Positions 25,101 to 33,673 of a DNA stretch of 64,000 nucleotides are shown piece by piece (position 1 is the stretch's first letter; every line of letters begins with the position of its first letter). Source of the DNA: an uncultured Bacteroidota bacterium. Its GTDB lineage: Bacteria > Bacteroidota > Bacteroidia > Chitinophagales > Chitinophagaceae. A program made the translations under genes and the position numbers. Location: NCBI GenBank assembly GCA_903905065.1, contig CAIVEW010000044.1, positions 62,001 to 126,000 of the forward strand, given 5' to 3'. The notes beneath the pieces were generated by a model, which was given only the letters and a program-made list of their open reading frames with translations, was not told the DNA's origin and did not search any database.

Positions 25101-26667
25101 GGGGTGTTCCTACCGGCACCAGCAAATGCGCAGTATCTGCGCATCCATTTGCAGTAGTAATATAAATGGAGACGTTGTAAGTGCCCACAGCAGTATAGGT
25201 GTGATAGGTAGTTATCCCCCCGGAAAACAATGGGGAGCCGTCTCCGTAATTCCATGTATAGGAAGTTATAGCAAACGGATACGGGGCGAAAGACGGACAG
25301 TCAGACCAGATCTGGACACTTAAACGAGCATTTAACGGCACACAACCCGATTGAATAGAATCATGGTCAATGCTCATTTGGAGGTTATAGTTGGTGTACA
25401 CTTGTTGTATTGTGTCTATGCAGCCGCTGCTGTTCGTGACGATCATGCTCACGGTGTAAGTGCCGCACGCGCCATAGGTGTGTGTTGATGTGGTGCCGCT
25501 TCCTGTCCCGCCATCGCCATAATGCCACACTGCCGTAGACCCTCCGGGAACACTGCCGGTAAAGGTAGCTGCTGCTGGAGCAGGGCAGGTAGGGGACACT
25601 GAAAACGAAGCTACTGCACCCGGTAAGATGGTGATGGTATGTGTTATCGTATTTGTGCATGGTCCGTCCCCTACCACAAGCGTTATCGTGTAAGTACCGG
25701 GAGTAGTATAGGTGTGGATGCCATCGTTATACGTTGAAGTACCTCCGTCGCCGAAACTCCAGTTGCTGCTCGTATGTGTGCTGCTGGTATTGGTAAAAGT
25801 CACTGTTGAATTCACACAGGCGGTGGAAGGACCTGTAAACGCTGCCGTAACACTACCTACATATATATATGTCGGCAGCGTGAGGCTGTCTTTACAGCCG
25901 TTTGCGTCCGTGACCACAAGCGTCACATTGTAAGAGCCGTCAGCAGTATAGGTGTGCGTGGGAGATGTCCCCGTACCGGTGCCACCGTCGCCGAATGACC
26001 AGCTACAGGTATACGGAGGTGTTCCGGTTGATGTATTTGTAAATGTCACAGATCCGGGAGGATTACAGATATAGGTTGTACTGGCAGTGAAATGTGCAAC
26101 CGGTGGCGGCAACACATGTATATATGCAGTTTTTGTCAAAGAGCTTACGCAGCCCTGGCTGTTGGTGGCCGACAATGTAATGTTGTAATAGCCCGGTGCG
26201 GGGAACGTATGGCTAGGCCCCGCCGAGGTGCTGGAAGTTCCGTCGCCGAAGTTCCACGAGTAAGTCAGTGGCCCCGCCACGCCGGATGATGTCGTGCTGG
26301 TGAAGGTGACCGGTGTCCCAAAGCATACCGATGTGTCACTTGCGAAAAAGTTCACCGTTGGTGTAGGATAAACGGTAATGATCACTGTATGTGTACTTGA
26401 TGAAGATCCACTATATGCAGTAAGTGTTACCGTATAGGTGCCTGCAGTAAGATAGCTTGTGGAGGGATCTGTGAGCGCAGTAATAACGCCGTTTCCAAGG
26501 TTCCAGCTATAGCTCGTTGCACCCGATGAAGTATTAGTAAAATGCACCACTAATGGTGCGCAACCGGAAATATTGTCCTCAGTAAAATTTGCAGTCTGCC
26601 CGCTAACAGAATGTGCTGAAAGAAACAACAAAAAAAATACGAGTATTCGGTTATAAAAAGGTTTCAC
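22150..26667 (-). CDS. Giant PKD-repeat surface protein with gliding-motility-type (T9SS type B) C-terminal domain
   Basis: 1505 residues, GTG start, signal peptide ending in VSGQ. About 13-14 PKD domains follow in tandem, each marked by a W-x-FGDG/YGDG core (for example YSWNFGDGTSS, ASWVFGDGGTS). Then come about three Ig-like repeats (CxxC-bearing LSCTACNPTQA and LSCNTCYNPVA). It ends in the CHU_C domain: VFIPNSFTPNGDGQNDVF, IYNRWGELMFE and GDVTIIR. That C-terminus directs type IX secretion. Expected to be a cell-surface adhesin or gliding-related filament, co-expressed with the SprF-like barrel. Ligand unknown. Confidence 0.93.
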   Translation of the reverse strand: MKPFYNRILVFFLLFLSAHSVSGQTANFTEDNISGCAPLVVHFTNTSSGATSYSWNLGNGVITALTDPSTSYLTAGTYTVTLTAYSGSSSSTHTVIITVYPTPTVNFFASDTSVCFGTPVTFTSTTSSGVAGPLTYSWNFGDGTSSTSAGPSHTFPAPGYYNITLSATNSQGCVSSLTKTAYIHVLPPPVAHFTASTTYICNPPGSVTFTNTSTGTPPYTCSWSFGDGGTGTGTSPTHTYTADGSYNVTLVVTDANGCKDSLTLPTYIYVGSVTAAFTGPSTACVNSTVTFTNTSSTHTSSNWSFGDGGTSTYNDGIHTYTTPGTYTITLVVGDGPCTNTITHTITILPGAVASFSVSPTCPAPAAATFTGSVPGGSTAVWHYGDGGTGSGTTSTHTYGACGTYTVSMIVTNSSGCIDTIQQVYTNYNLQMSIDHDSIQSGCVPLNARLSVQIWSDCPSFAPYPFAITSYTWNYGDGSPLFSGGITTYHTYTAVGTYNVSIYITTANGCADTAHLLVPVGTPPVANFIAIPTHLCYGVPDTFINLSTGATNYLWFFGDGGSSTFTDPTYTYIDPGTFTVTLIAYNNGCPDTMIKTEYITIDSPKAIIRDNYLCIPDNAVIFGDSSLGDNTHLWMFGDGTTSTADTVTHSFPTLGTYTVSLATYNTTSGCRDTDRVVVNLARPVLTFTASDTTICRDQWVSITPTVTGGAGVAGYYWFRDGIMRDDTSAVYVDTFHVTGLYTIMLIIEDAHLCFDTLIKPNYIHVAKPVAAFTETPPSGCVRLVVNFTDNTTDLVGVPLTSFAWTYGDGASATAGVVTVAHTYTAAGTFAVTEIVTDGYGCKDTAYGTVNAYKPVAAFNAVPTYPCVGTTVYFNNTSTGAATASWVFGDGGTSTAMSPTHIYSASGTYTVRLIVTDTHGCSDTANYVNYITVTQPVAAFSESDSFSICPPLSELFTNLSTGAVGYYWTFGDGNSSTNVSPGNLYITSGSFTVTLVASNIYGCKDTVTERVVVYGYAGGFSYTPDTGCAPLTVYFSSTITNVPFIIWDFGDGTTSSNTSTEDTVHTYTLPGGYVPKLILSDNTGCQNSSLGPDTIKVDAVTTGFKTANACLGDSVKFIDSSGSYWSTVNKVFWSFGTDTSSVTSPTYYYGAAGTYSVTLTATDAWGCSSTVTENVIIYLPPTIAASADTTICVGDKAALTGYGGVSYVWSPPATLSCTACNPTQATTTVVTTYTVVGTDAHGCVNTDSVTVFLKTQTVSVGRGDTAVCYGTKVQIWDSGATKFTWMPPTGLSSTTVSDPIADPNVTTTYTVTAQLGSCAPDVNYVTIIVYPLPTVNAGDDQTLLAGSTAQLKATGNDINSYSWSPDGTLSCNTCYNPVASMSVTTTYVVDVVSTHDCRNSDSVTIHLYCSSGQVFIPNSFTPNGDGQNDVFYPRGTGISNIKSFRIYNRWGELMFERTNIAMNDETNAWDGTFGGATPRPDVYVYVVDAICETGEPIFIKGDVTIIR

Positions 26668-27064
26668 AGGTTATATATTGAAAATGTTAAACCGAAGCGT
26701 TAATAAAGTTATTAAATCCCTATTAAATAGACGTAGCTTTAATACAAAACGTTAGACATATTGTTTAATCGTTTGCATTTACCATTGCTTACCAGCGAAC
26801 TAATAAATATAATTATATTGTTAATTTGTTATTCCCGGCAACAAAAAGCGCTTTCACCCCAACTGGTATTACGGATATTGGAAATCGAAAACAAGAAAAA
26901 TGTATCGGCTCTGGGGCCTGGACACTATAAATCGGGAAACTGCACGCCTGGGGCCTGTTACTGAGAACACACTAACCATGCCAAATTTTGGCAATGCGTT
27001 AACAGTAGTAAATATTGCAGCAACATTTTAACCCTTGATCTCATTATTATACCTTTGCCCCACT
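26668..27064. other. AT-rich divergent intergenic region
   Basis: 397 bp between the PKD adhesin (leftward) and pheS (rightward). It contains a TAACTTTA box on the minus strand that could drive the adhesin, and the pheS -7 box. One plus-strand frame (26761-26964) is open but has poor composition and no start context, so I do not call a gene. Confidence 0.5.
27050..27057 (+). promoter_or_regulatory. -7 box (TACCTTTG) seven bases before pheS
   Basis: Exact TAnnTTTG ending 7 bp before the pheS ATG. Transcription should start at or next to the start codon, giving a leaderless or near-leaderless mRNA. This excludes the upstream TTG at 27035 as start. Confidence 0.55.
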
Positions 27065-28090
27065 ATGCCATCTCTTCAGGAGCTAATACAATTACACGAG
27101 CACGAAATAAAGGCGTTTAGTCCCGCCGATGCGGCTGACCTGGAAAATTACCGCATTCGTTTTCTCGGTACCAAGGGTATCGTAAAACAACTGTCCGGAG
27201 AAATGAAGACAGTACCGCCCGAGCTGCGCAAAGAGGCCGGGCAATTGCTAAACGCTTTCAAACAACTCGCTGAAGAAAAATACGAGTCTTTAAAAGAACA
27301 ATATAGCGATGGGGCAGGGAAGGGGCCATCTATAGATAGCACCTTACCCGGCATGCGGCTGCCAATAGGCACGCGCCATCCGTTGCGGATCGTCGAAAAT
27401 CAAATAGTGTCCATTTTCGAGAAAATTGGTTTCAGCGTAGCTACCGGCCCGGAAATAGAAGACGACTGGCACAACTTCACCTCGCTGAACATGCCCGAAC
27501 ATCACCCCGCCCGCGATATGCAGGACACATTCTATGTCTCCCAGAACCCGGATTGGGTGCTGCGCACGCATACATCATCCGTGCAGGCCCGCATACTGGA
27601 AACACAACCATTGCCGGTGCGCGTCATCTGTCCTGGCCGTGTTTATCGCAACGAGACTATTTCCGCGCGCGCACACTGCTTCTTCCACCAGTGCGAGGGG
27701 CTGTATGTGGATAAGAATGTCTCTTTCGCCGATCTGAAACAAACGCTCTATTACTTCGTTACAGAGATGTTCGGAGAGAACACCAAAGTGCGTTTCCGCC
27801 CGTCCTATTTCCCGTTCACGGAGCCCAGCGCAGAGATGGATATTTCCTGTACGGTATGCGGCGGTAAGGGCTGCAATCTTTGTAAGCACACAGGCTGGGT
27901 AGAGATACTGGGCTGCGGCATGGTGCACCCCAACATGCTGCGAAACTTCAACATTGATCCCGAAGTATATACTGGCTTCGCCTTCGGTATGGGCGTAGAG
28001 CGCATCACCCAGATAAAATTCCAGGTCAATGACCTTCGGTTGTATTCACAAAACGATGTGCGGTTTTTGCGACAGTTTCAGGCATTGTAG
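27065..28090 (+). CDS. pheS: Phenylalanine--tRNA ligase alpha subunit
   Basis: 341 residues. N-terminal coiled-coil tRNA-binding arm (about 1-90), then the class II catalytic core: ISARAHCFFHQCEGLYVD (motif 2 region), FRPSYFPFTEPSAEMDISC, and motif 3 YTGFAFGMGVERITQIKF. Acts as an alpha2-beta2 enzyme; pheT is not in the window. The start ATG 27065 is preferred because the -7 box lies just before it. Confidence 0.96.
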   Translation: MPSLQELIQLHEHEIKAFSPADAADLENYRIRFLGTKGIVKQLSGEMKTVPPELRKEAGQLLNAFKQLAEEKYESLKEQYSDGAGKGPSIDSTLPGMRLPIGTRHPLRIVENQIVSIFEKIGFSVATGPEIEDDWHNFTSLNMPEHHPARDMQDTFYVSQNPDWVLRTHTSSVQARILETQPLPVRVICPGRVYRNETISARAHCFFHQCEGLYVDKNVSFADLKQTLYYFVTEMFGENTKVRFRPSYFPFTEPSAEMDISCTVCGGKGCNLCKHTGWVEILGCGMVHPNMLRNFNIDPEVYTGFAFGMGVERITQIKFQVNDLRLYSQNDVRFLRQFQAL

Positions 28091-28162
28091 CCGACGGGTA
28101 AAACAGGAAAAGGAATTCTCTAAAAGCAGGACAAAAACAGTAGTAGGTGCAAGCCCGCTTAT

Positions 28163-28333
28163 CTAATCGACGTCCTTGGTAGGCTTTTGCATAATCGCCA
28201 GCACCAGTGCAACAATACCTATCGCCAGCAAAATATGCACGGTATGCCCTTCGTGCTTCCATACCAGGTAGCCCAACACCCATCCTATGATGAGCAGCAC
28301 CGCAATAAAGTACAAAAGGTTCCGGAGTATCAT
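28163..28333 (-). CDS. Small lmo0937/DUF5670-like membrane protein, 56 aa
   Basis: Reads MILRNLLYFIAVLLIIGWVL, a short loop (GYLVWKHEGH), a second hydrophobic helix (HILLAIGIVALVLAIMQ) and a charged end KPTKDVD. This two-helix pattern with a central Gly/His turn is that of the lmo0937 family, which is widespread, small and of unknown function. Between pheS and alaS, leftward. Easily missed because of its length. Confidence 0.7.
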   Translation of the reverse strand: MILRNLLYFIAVLLIIGWVLGYLVWKHEGHTVHILLAIGIVALVLAIMQKPTKDVD

Positions 28334-28383
28334 TGTTTACTATGGTAAAAATAAGAAAACTAGGGAGAAAATCTAATGAAAAA

Positions 28384-31011
28384 CTATAATAGCCCCCTTA
28401 TCTTATCTATCACCCCCTGCAAGCCGGAAGGGTCCTGCCCACCAGCAGTAGCAAGTGTTTTCTGACCACCGCCGCCACCTTTAATTACGGAGGCTACGTG
28501 CTCTTTTATGATCTTGCCGGCATCCAGGCCTTTTGCTGCCGCCACCTTTTCATCCACGCCTACAGCCACAAATGGTTTGCCATCGATATTGGCACACAGC
28601 ACGATCACATGATCATTCAGGTGCGATTTCAGGTCAGTGCACAGGCGTTTCAGTGCATCCAGCGAACTCACAGAAACCATCTGCCCCACAAAAGTCACCT
28701 GGTTGATGATCTCATCTTTAGTGAGCAGTTCATTGCGAATGCCTACCAGCATCCGGTTCTCCAGGTGCTCTGCATGTTTCTCAAACTGGGTGCGCTCTTC
28801 CTGCAGTCGCTCTATGGCTTTTATCGGGTCTTTCGCGTTCTTCAGTTGTGCAGAGATGTCGGCTATCAATTGCAATTGTTCGTTGATAAAGTGCTCAGCA
28901 GCCTTGCCGCTCACGGCTTCCATACGCCGCACACCAGCAGCCACAGCGGCTTCGCTGGTTATTTTGAAAAAGCCAAGCTGCCCTGTAGCGCCCACATGGG
29001 TGCCACCACAAAGCTCTATAGAGTAGGCCGGGTCCATGATCACTACGCGCACTACGTTCCCGTATTTCTCACCAAACAAAGCCATTGCGCCCAGCGCCAC
29101 CGCTTCATCCTTCGCCATTTCTTTTATAACTACCGGTATATTCTCCCGTATCTTTTCATTCACTATGGCCTCTATCCTCGCCATCTCGGCATCGGTCACT
29201 TTTGCAAAATGCGAGAAGTCGAAACGCAGATGCTCCTCATTCACCAATGACCCCTTTTGCGCCACGTGTGTGCCCAGTACCTCACGCAGCGCTGCATGCA
29301 GCAGATGCGTAGCACTGTGGTGTACCGCCGTAGACAGGCGTTTTATCACATCAACCTTAGCATGTACCGGCGCCGAAACATTCTCCGGCAGCACCTCAGA
29401 AAAGTGGATGGTTAAGCCGTCTTCCTTCTTGGTATCTACTATCTGTATGCTCTCATTCGGGAAAATGAATTCGCCCGTATCGCCCACCTGGCCACCGCTT
29501 TCGGCATAGAAAGGCGTAGTGTCCAGCACCAACTGGAATGATTCCTTCCCCTTCGATGTTACGCGGCGGTACTTTAGCACAGATGCTTCGGCTTCAAAGC
29601 TATCATACCCGACAAACTTAGTTGCATTGCCGTCTTTTACGATCACCCAGTCCTGTGTGTCCAGTGCCGTGGCAGCCCGGCTGCGGGTCTTCTGCTCCTG
29701 CAGCGCCTTGTCAAAAGCAGCCTCATCCACATGCAGTCCATTCTCGCTTCCTATTAATCTTGTCAGATCTATCGGGAAACCAAATGTGTCATACAACTCG
29801 AAAGCTGCCTTACCATCAATGGTCTGTGTATTACGGCTCTTGGTCTCGGTGATAATATCGTCTATCTTCTTCAACCCCTTATCCAACGTTCTCAAAAATG
29901 CTTCTTCTTCTTCTTTCACCACGCGGCTCACCAGGTCTATCTGCTTGTGCAGTTCCGGGAACACCTCTTCAAACTGCTTGGCCAGCACCGGCATCAGCCG
30001 GTATAGCAAGGGTTGCTTATGATCTAGATAAGAATAATAGTAACGCACAGCGCGGCGCAATATGCGGCGTATCACATAGCCAGCGCCGGTATTAGAGGGC
30101 AACTGTCCATCAGCAATGGTAAAACCTATAGCACGAATATGATCAGACAACACGCGAAAAGCAATATCCTTTTTGCTGTCCGTATAGGTGTATTTTTTAC
30201 CGGTCATGTGCTCGATGTGCGTGATCGTGCCGGTAAACAGATCGGTATCGTAGTTACTTTGCTTGCCTTGAAGTACGCGGACCAGCCGCTCCAATCCCAT
30301 GCCCGTGTCTACATGCTTAGCGGGTAAGGGAACAAGGCTGCCATCCTTCTGCCGGTTAAACTGCATGAACACATTGTTCCATATCTCTATAACCTGCGGA
30401 TGATCAGCATTTACCAGTGTTTTGCCATCGATCTGTTTTTTTTCCTCGTCGGTCCTGCAGTCCACATGTATCTCGGAGCAAGGGCCGCACGGCCCCGTAT
30501 CGCCCATTTCCCAGAAGTTGTCTTTTTTATTGCCCAGCAGTATGCGGTCTTCGGCAATGTGCTGTTTCCAGAAGTTGTAAGCCTCTTCATCTTTCGGCAG
30601 GTTCTCGCTGGCATCTCCCTGGAAAACGGTTACATACAGCTTGTCCTTAGGTATGCCATATACCTCCGTGAGCAGCTCCCAGCTCCAGGCTATGGCTTCT
30701 TCCTTGAAGTAATCGCCAAAGCTCCAGTTGCCCAGCATCTCGAACATGGTGTGATGATAGGTATCCACACCCACTTCTTCGAGGTCATTGTGCTTACCGC
30801 TCACACGCAGGCATTTCTGTGTATCGGCTATACGGTTGCAGGATGGTACCTGGTTGCCCAGGAAGAAATCTTTAAACTGGTTCATCCCCGCATTGGTAAA
30901 CAACAGGGTAGGGTCGTTCTTTATAACAATAGGCGCAGATGGCACGATCTCATGACCTTTGCTGCGAAAAAAATCTAAAAACTGCCTGCGTATTTCGTTT
31001 GCGGATTGCAT
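28384..31011 (-). CDS. alaS: Alanine--tRNA ligase
   Basis: 875 residues, full family length. Catalytic domain starts SANEIRRQFLDFFRSKGHE with class II motifs (DTYHHTMFEMLGNWSFGDYF, GMGLERLVRVLQG). The editing domain has HSATHLLHAALREVLG (HxxxH) and CGGTHVGATGQLG for zinc-assisted clearing of mischarged Ser/Gly. The C-terminal oligomerisation domain ends GGGGGQKTLATAGGQDPSGL. A -7 box is at 31037-31044. Confidence 0.97.
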   Translation of the reverse strand: MQSANEIRRQFLDFFRSKGHEIVPSAPIVIKNDPTLLFTNAGMNQFKDFFLGNQVPSCNRIADTQKCLRVSGKHNDLEEVGVDTYHHTMFEMLGNWSFGDYFKEEAIAWSWELLTEVYGIPKDKLYVTVFQGDASENLPKDEEAYNFWKQHIAEDRILLGNKKDNFWEMGDTGPCGPCSEIHVDCRTDEEKKQIDGKTLVNADHPQVIEIWNNVFMQFNRQKDGSLVPLPAKHVDTGMGLERLVRVLQGKQSNYDTDLFTGTITHIEHMTGKKYTYTDSKKDIAFRVLSDHIRAIGFTIADGQLPSNTGAGYVIRRILRRAVRYYYSYLDHKQPLLYRLMPVLAKQFEEVFPELHKQIDLVSRVVKEEEEAFLRTLDKGLKKIDDIITETKSRNTQTIDGKAAFELYDTFGFPIDLTRLIGSENGLHVDEAAFDKALQEQKTRSRAATALDTQDWVIVKDGNATKFVGYDSFEAEASVLKYRRVTSKGKESFQLVLDTTPFYAESGGQVGDTGEFIFPNESIQIVDTKKEDGLTIHFSEVLPENVSAPVHAKVDVIKRLSTAVHHSATHLLHAALREVLGTHVAQKGSLVNEEHLRFDFSHFAKVTDAEMARIEAIVNEKIRENIPVVIKEMAKDEAVALGAMALFGEKYGNVVRVVIMDPAYSIELCGGTHVGATGQLGFFKITSEAAVAAGVRRMEAVSGKAAEHFINEQLQLIADISAQLKNAKDPIKAIERLQEERTQFEKHAEHLENRMLVGIRNELLTKDEIINQVTFVGQMVSVSSLDALKRLCTDLKSHLNDHVIVLCANIDGKPFVAVGVDEKVAAAKGLDAGKIIKEHVASVIKGGGGGQKTLATAGGQDPSGLQGVIDKIRGLL

Positions 31012-31036
31012 TGTATATGAGCTGATAATGTGGCTG

Positions 31037-31044
31037 CAAAACTA
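31037..31044 (-). promoter_or_regulatory. -7 box (TAGTTTTG) for alaS
   Basis: Exact TAnnTTTG on the minus strand, 25 bp before the alaS ATG. Confidence 0.5.
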
Positions 31045-31233
31045 AGGTAAAAGGGGAAAGTTTAGGAAAGTTGTTAAAGTAGGGTGGACATTAGCAATAG
31101 ATCGTTCCATCATATATTTGGAAAATCCGGATTCTGATTCCATATTTTTTCAGATATATTTTTTTACGTTATTTGTTGGTCGATCAGACGAACCTGCATT
31201 TGACTGCCGATAGGCTGGCTGCCCACATTGCCC

Positions 31234-31241
31234 TATATTTG
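31234..31241 (+). promoter_or_regulatory. -7 box (TATATTTG) four bases before the BatA gene
   Basis: Exact TAnnTTTG followed by TCAG and the GTG start at 31246. Suggests a leaderless mRNA and rules out the TTG at 31228 as start. Confidence 0.55.
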
Positions 31242-31245
31242 TCAG

Positions 31246-33273
31246 GTGAGTTTTTTATATCCCCTTTTCCTGGTTGCGGGTGTGTCGCTGGCTATACCAG
31301 TGCTGATACACTTGTTCAACCTGCGCAAGTATAAAACCGTTCTTTTCCCGCATACCCGGTTCCTGAAGAACATTCAGCTCAACAGCCGTAAGCAAAGCCA
31401 GGTGCGCTACAAGTATCTGCTGGCTGCCCGCCTGCTTTTCCTGGCGGTACTGATCCTCGCGTTTGCACAGCCTTTCTTCAATAACAGCAGTAAGACAGGG
31501 GGCGACCACAAATTCCAGGTCATTTACATCGACAATTCTTACAGCATGTCGGTAAAGAAAGGCGGGCAGAGCATGCTGGAGACGGCTAAGGATGCGGCAC
31601 GAAAGCAATTGCGCCATGCTGCCCCCGGAACAAAGTTTGTATTGCTGACCAACGATAAGCCAGCCAGCTACCATGCGGAGCCAGCGGACAAAGTGTTTGC
31701 AGAGATAAATGCTACCGATTTTTCGGCTTCGGCGAAAACGGTGGACCAGGTGCTGGCCAATGCGCAGAGCATCATGGAGAATGAAGGTAAAAAAGGCGCC
31801 GACCTTTATTATTATTCCGATTTCCAGCAAAGCGCGTTTCCCGCTCAACCCGATAAAGGGCTGATGACGAACATCACTTTTTACGGAGTACCGGTGCAGA
31901 GCGACGAGGCGCAGGATATTTACATAGATACGGCTTATCTCACTACTCCAGTATTGCAAACCGGTAAGAGCAACTACATAATAGTGCACACCCACTGCAC
32001 CGGGAAGCCGCCCAAGGAAAACCCAGTGCTTAACCTCGCGATAAACGGACAGGTGAAGAGCGCTGCATCGCTTAATTTTTCAGATGGAGCAGAGAGTTTT
32101 GATACGCTGAATTTCCAGGTGAACAATGCCAACTGGCAAAAGATAACACTGACCATCAATGATCCGTCTGTGCGCTTTGACGATACATTCAGGATCACCG
32201 CACGCAGTTCCCCGAACCTCTCTGTACTTGCGCTGAATGAGGGCCAGCCGAATACCTACATACAGGCAGCTTTCCGCGCATACAACGGCTTCAGGCTGAA
32301 CCAGGCCGAGGCAGCAAGTGCGCCCAAGGACTGGAAGGAGTATAACCTGGTGATCTTAAATGGCATTACCCGGATAGATGATGCGCTGGGCAAAACACTT
32401 AACGATGCGCTGCAGGCCGGTCAGAGTATCTGTATTTTCCCCGGCAAGACGAGTAATTTACAACAACTCAATGATGGGTTAAAACTGGCGGGAGACCTGC
32501 GCATAACAGGCATAGACACTGTGCCGCAAACGGCCAGCTCCCTGCAGCAAGGCAGTGCACTGGTAAAAGACCTTTTTGATAAAATACCGGAGAATGTGCA
32601 ATTGCCTGTGGCTAACTGGCACTATATCGTCAGCGCAGGGCTCAGCGCCAACCAGCAGTCGATACTGAGTTTCCGAAATGGAGATCCTTTGCTGGCAAGG
32701 TATATGCCTTCAAAAGGGCAATTGTACATCTGCGCTACTTCTGCGGACCTGCAATCCGGCAATTTTCCGGGCAGCTATTTTTTCACGCCCTTTCTTTACG
32801 AAATGGCTATGCAAAGCAGCAGCAGTAGTGTATATGCCATAACCGGCGGCACGCAACAGGCCGTATACCTGCCGCTTGCAAATGCCTCTGAGCGGAACAT
32901 GGTGCATGTGTATGGAAAGGACATAGACATTATACCTGCTCAACGCCCGGACGGCGCAGGGCTGGATGTGTTTATAGACCAGGCAGTGCAGCAACCGGGC
33001 TTCTACGCACTAAGCACGGCAGGGGGTAGTGATACCACCCAGATAGCCCTTAACCAGAACAAAAGTGAATCTTTGCTTGACTTCCGCGATATCAGTGCGC
33101 TGAAGAGCGAATGGAAAGGAGATAATATAAAATGGATGAGTGTAGTTGATGGCGGCGGAATTACTAATAGTGGCATCAGTTTCCCATTGTGGAAGATATG
33201 TGTGCTCCTTGCACTGCTGATGCTGGGCGTGGAAACTTATCTGCTGGCAAGAGTGAAAGTTGCCACGGCGTAA
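31246..33273 (+). CDS. BatA/VWA-like membrane protein, 675 aa
   Basis: Begins at GTG 31246: SFLYPLFLVAGVSLAIPVLI then HLFNLRKYK, the classical BatA N-terminal segment, and a second helix (LLAARLLFLAVLILAFAQPFF). A VWA-like fold follows, with VIYIDNSYSMSVKKGG as the metal-ion-site strand (DNSYS, DxSxS-like). A long periplasmic region precedes a C-terminal helix (LWKICVLLALLMLGVETYLL). Members of this Bacteroidota family sit near aerotolerance-type Bat genes or alone; molecular function unknown. Here it stands alone. Confidence 0.85.
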   Translation: MSFLYPLFLVAGVSLAIPVLIHLFNLRKYKTVLFPHTRFLKNIQLNSRKQSQVRYKYLLAARLLFLAVLILAFAQPFFNNSSKTGGDHKFQVIYIDNSYSMSVKKGGQSMLETAKDAARKQLRHAAPGTKFVLLTNDKPASYHAEPADKVFAEINATDFSASAKTVDQVLANAQSIMENEGKKGADLYYYSDFQQSAFPAQPDKGLMTNITFYGVPVQSDEAQDIYIDTAYLTTPVLQTGKSNYIIVHTHCTGKPPKENPVLNLAINGQVKSAASLNFSDGAESFDTLNFQVNNANWQKITLTINDPSVRFDDTFRITARSSPNLSVLALNEGQPNTYIQAAFRAYNGFRLNQAEAASAPKDWKEYNLVILNGITRIDDALGKTLNDALQAGQSICIFPGKTSNLQQLNDGLKLAGDLRITGIDTVPQTASSLQQGSALVKDLFDKIPENVQLPVANWHYIVSAGLSANQQSILSFRNGDPLLARYMPSKGQLYICATSADLQSGNFPGSYFFTPFLYEMAMQSSSSSVYAITGGTQQAVYLPLANASERNMVHVYGKDIDIIPAQRPDGAGLDVFIDQAVQQPGFYALSTAGGSDTTQIALNQNKSESLLDFRDISALKSEWKGDNIKWMSVVDGGGITNSGISFPLWKICVLLALLMLGVETYLLARVKVATA

Positions 33274-33343
33274 TAATTTGAAAACATGCAAATTTGAAAA
33301 TATGCGAATGTCCTTATATCGCAGCAGTAATTTAATATGAGTT

Positions 33344-33568
33344 CTAGCTGTCTAATTCAGCAAATAATTCTTCTATTGGCTGCATACGCTCCGGGTGTTC
33401 AGCAATTTCTTTTAGGCGAGCGTCTATCATATCCTTTTGCCATTGAGGCAACTCTCCCTCAATAGCATCTATGCCGGGATATTTGCTGCGTATTCCATTC
33501 CATTCCTCAATGGGGATAATTACTGCCGTTGTATGACCTGAATTATCAGAAATATATTGTAAAGACAT
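33344..33568 (-). CDS. Antitoxin-like protein without a partner toxin, 74 aa
   Basis: MSLQYISDNSGHTTAVIIPIEEW followed by an acidic amphipathic C-terminus (ELPQWQKDMIDARLKEI and PIEELFAEL) is the pattern of Phd/RelB-like antitoxins of Bacteroidota. These normally precede a RelE/ParE toxin. Only 70 bp separate its stop from the convergent BatA gene, so no toxin follows. Either an orphan antitoxin or a regulator acting on a toxin elsewhere. The sequence upstream has a TAACTTCG box. Confidence 0.7.
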   Translation of the reverse strand: MSLQYISDNSGHTTAVIIPIEEWNGIRSKYPGIDAIEGELPQWQKDMIDARLKEIAEHPERMQPIEELFAELDS

Positions 33569-33673
33569 AGCTACGAAGTTACTGATTTTTCAAAATAGCC
33601 GTGTATTTTTTGCCCCTGCATTATGTTTAAGGGGCAGTAATTTATATCTTTATTGTGCAGTAAAGAGAACATA

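Noticed and set aside
26761-26964. 67-codon frame in the adhesin-pheS gap
   Set aside because: No ATG at a sensible place, no promoter, AT-rich random composition and no motif.
28498-30978. Several long plus-strand frames opposite alaS
   Set aside because: Fully antisense to a clear alanyl-tRNA synthetase and without recognisable domains.
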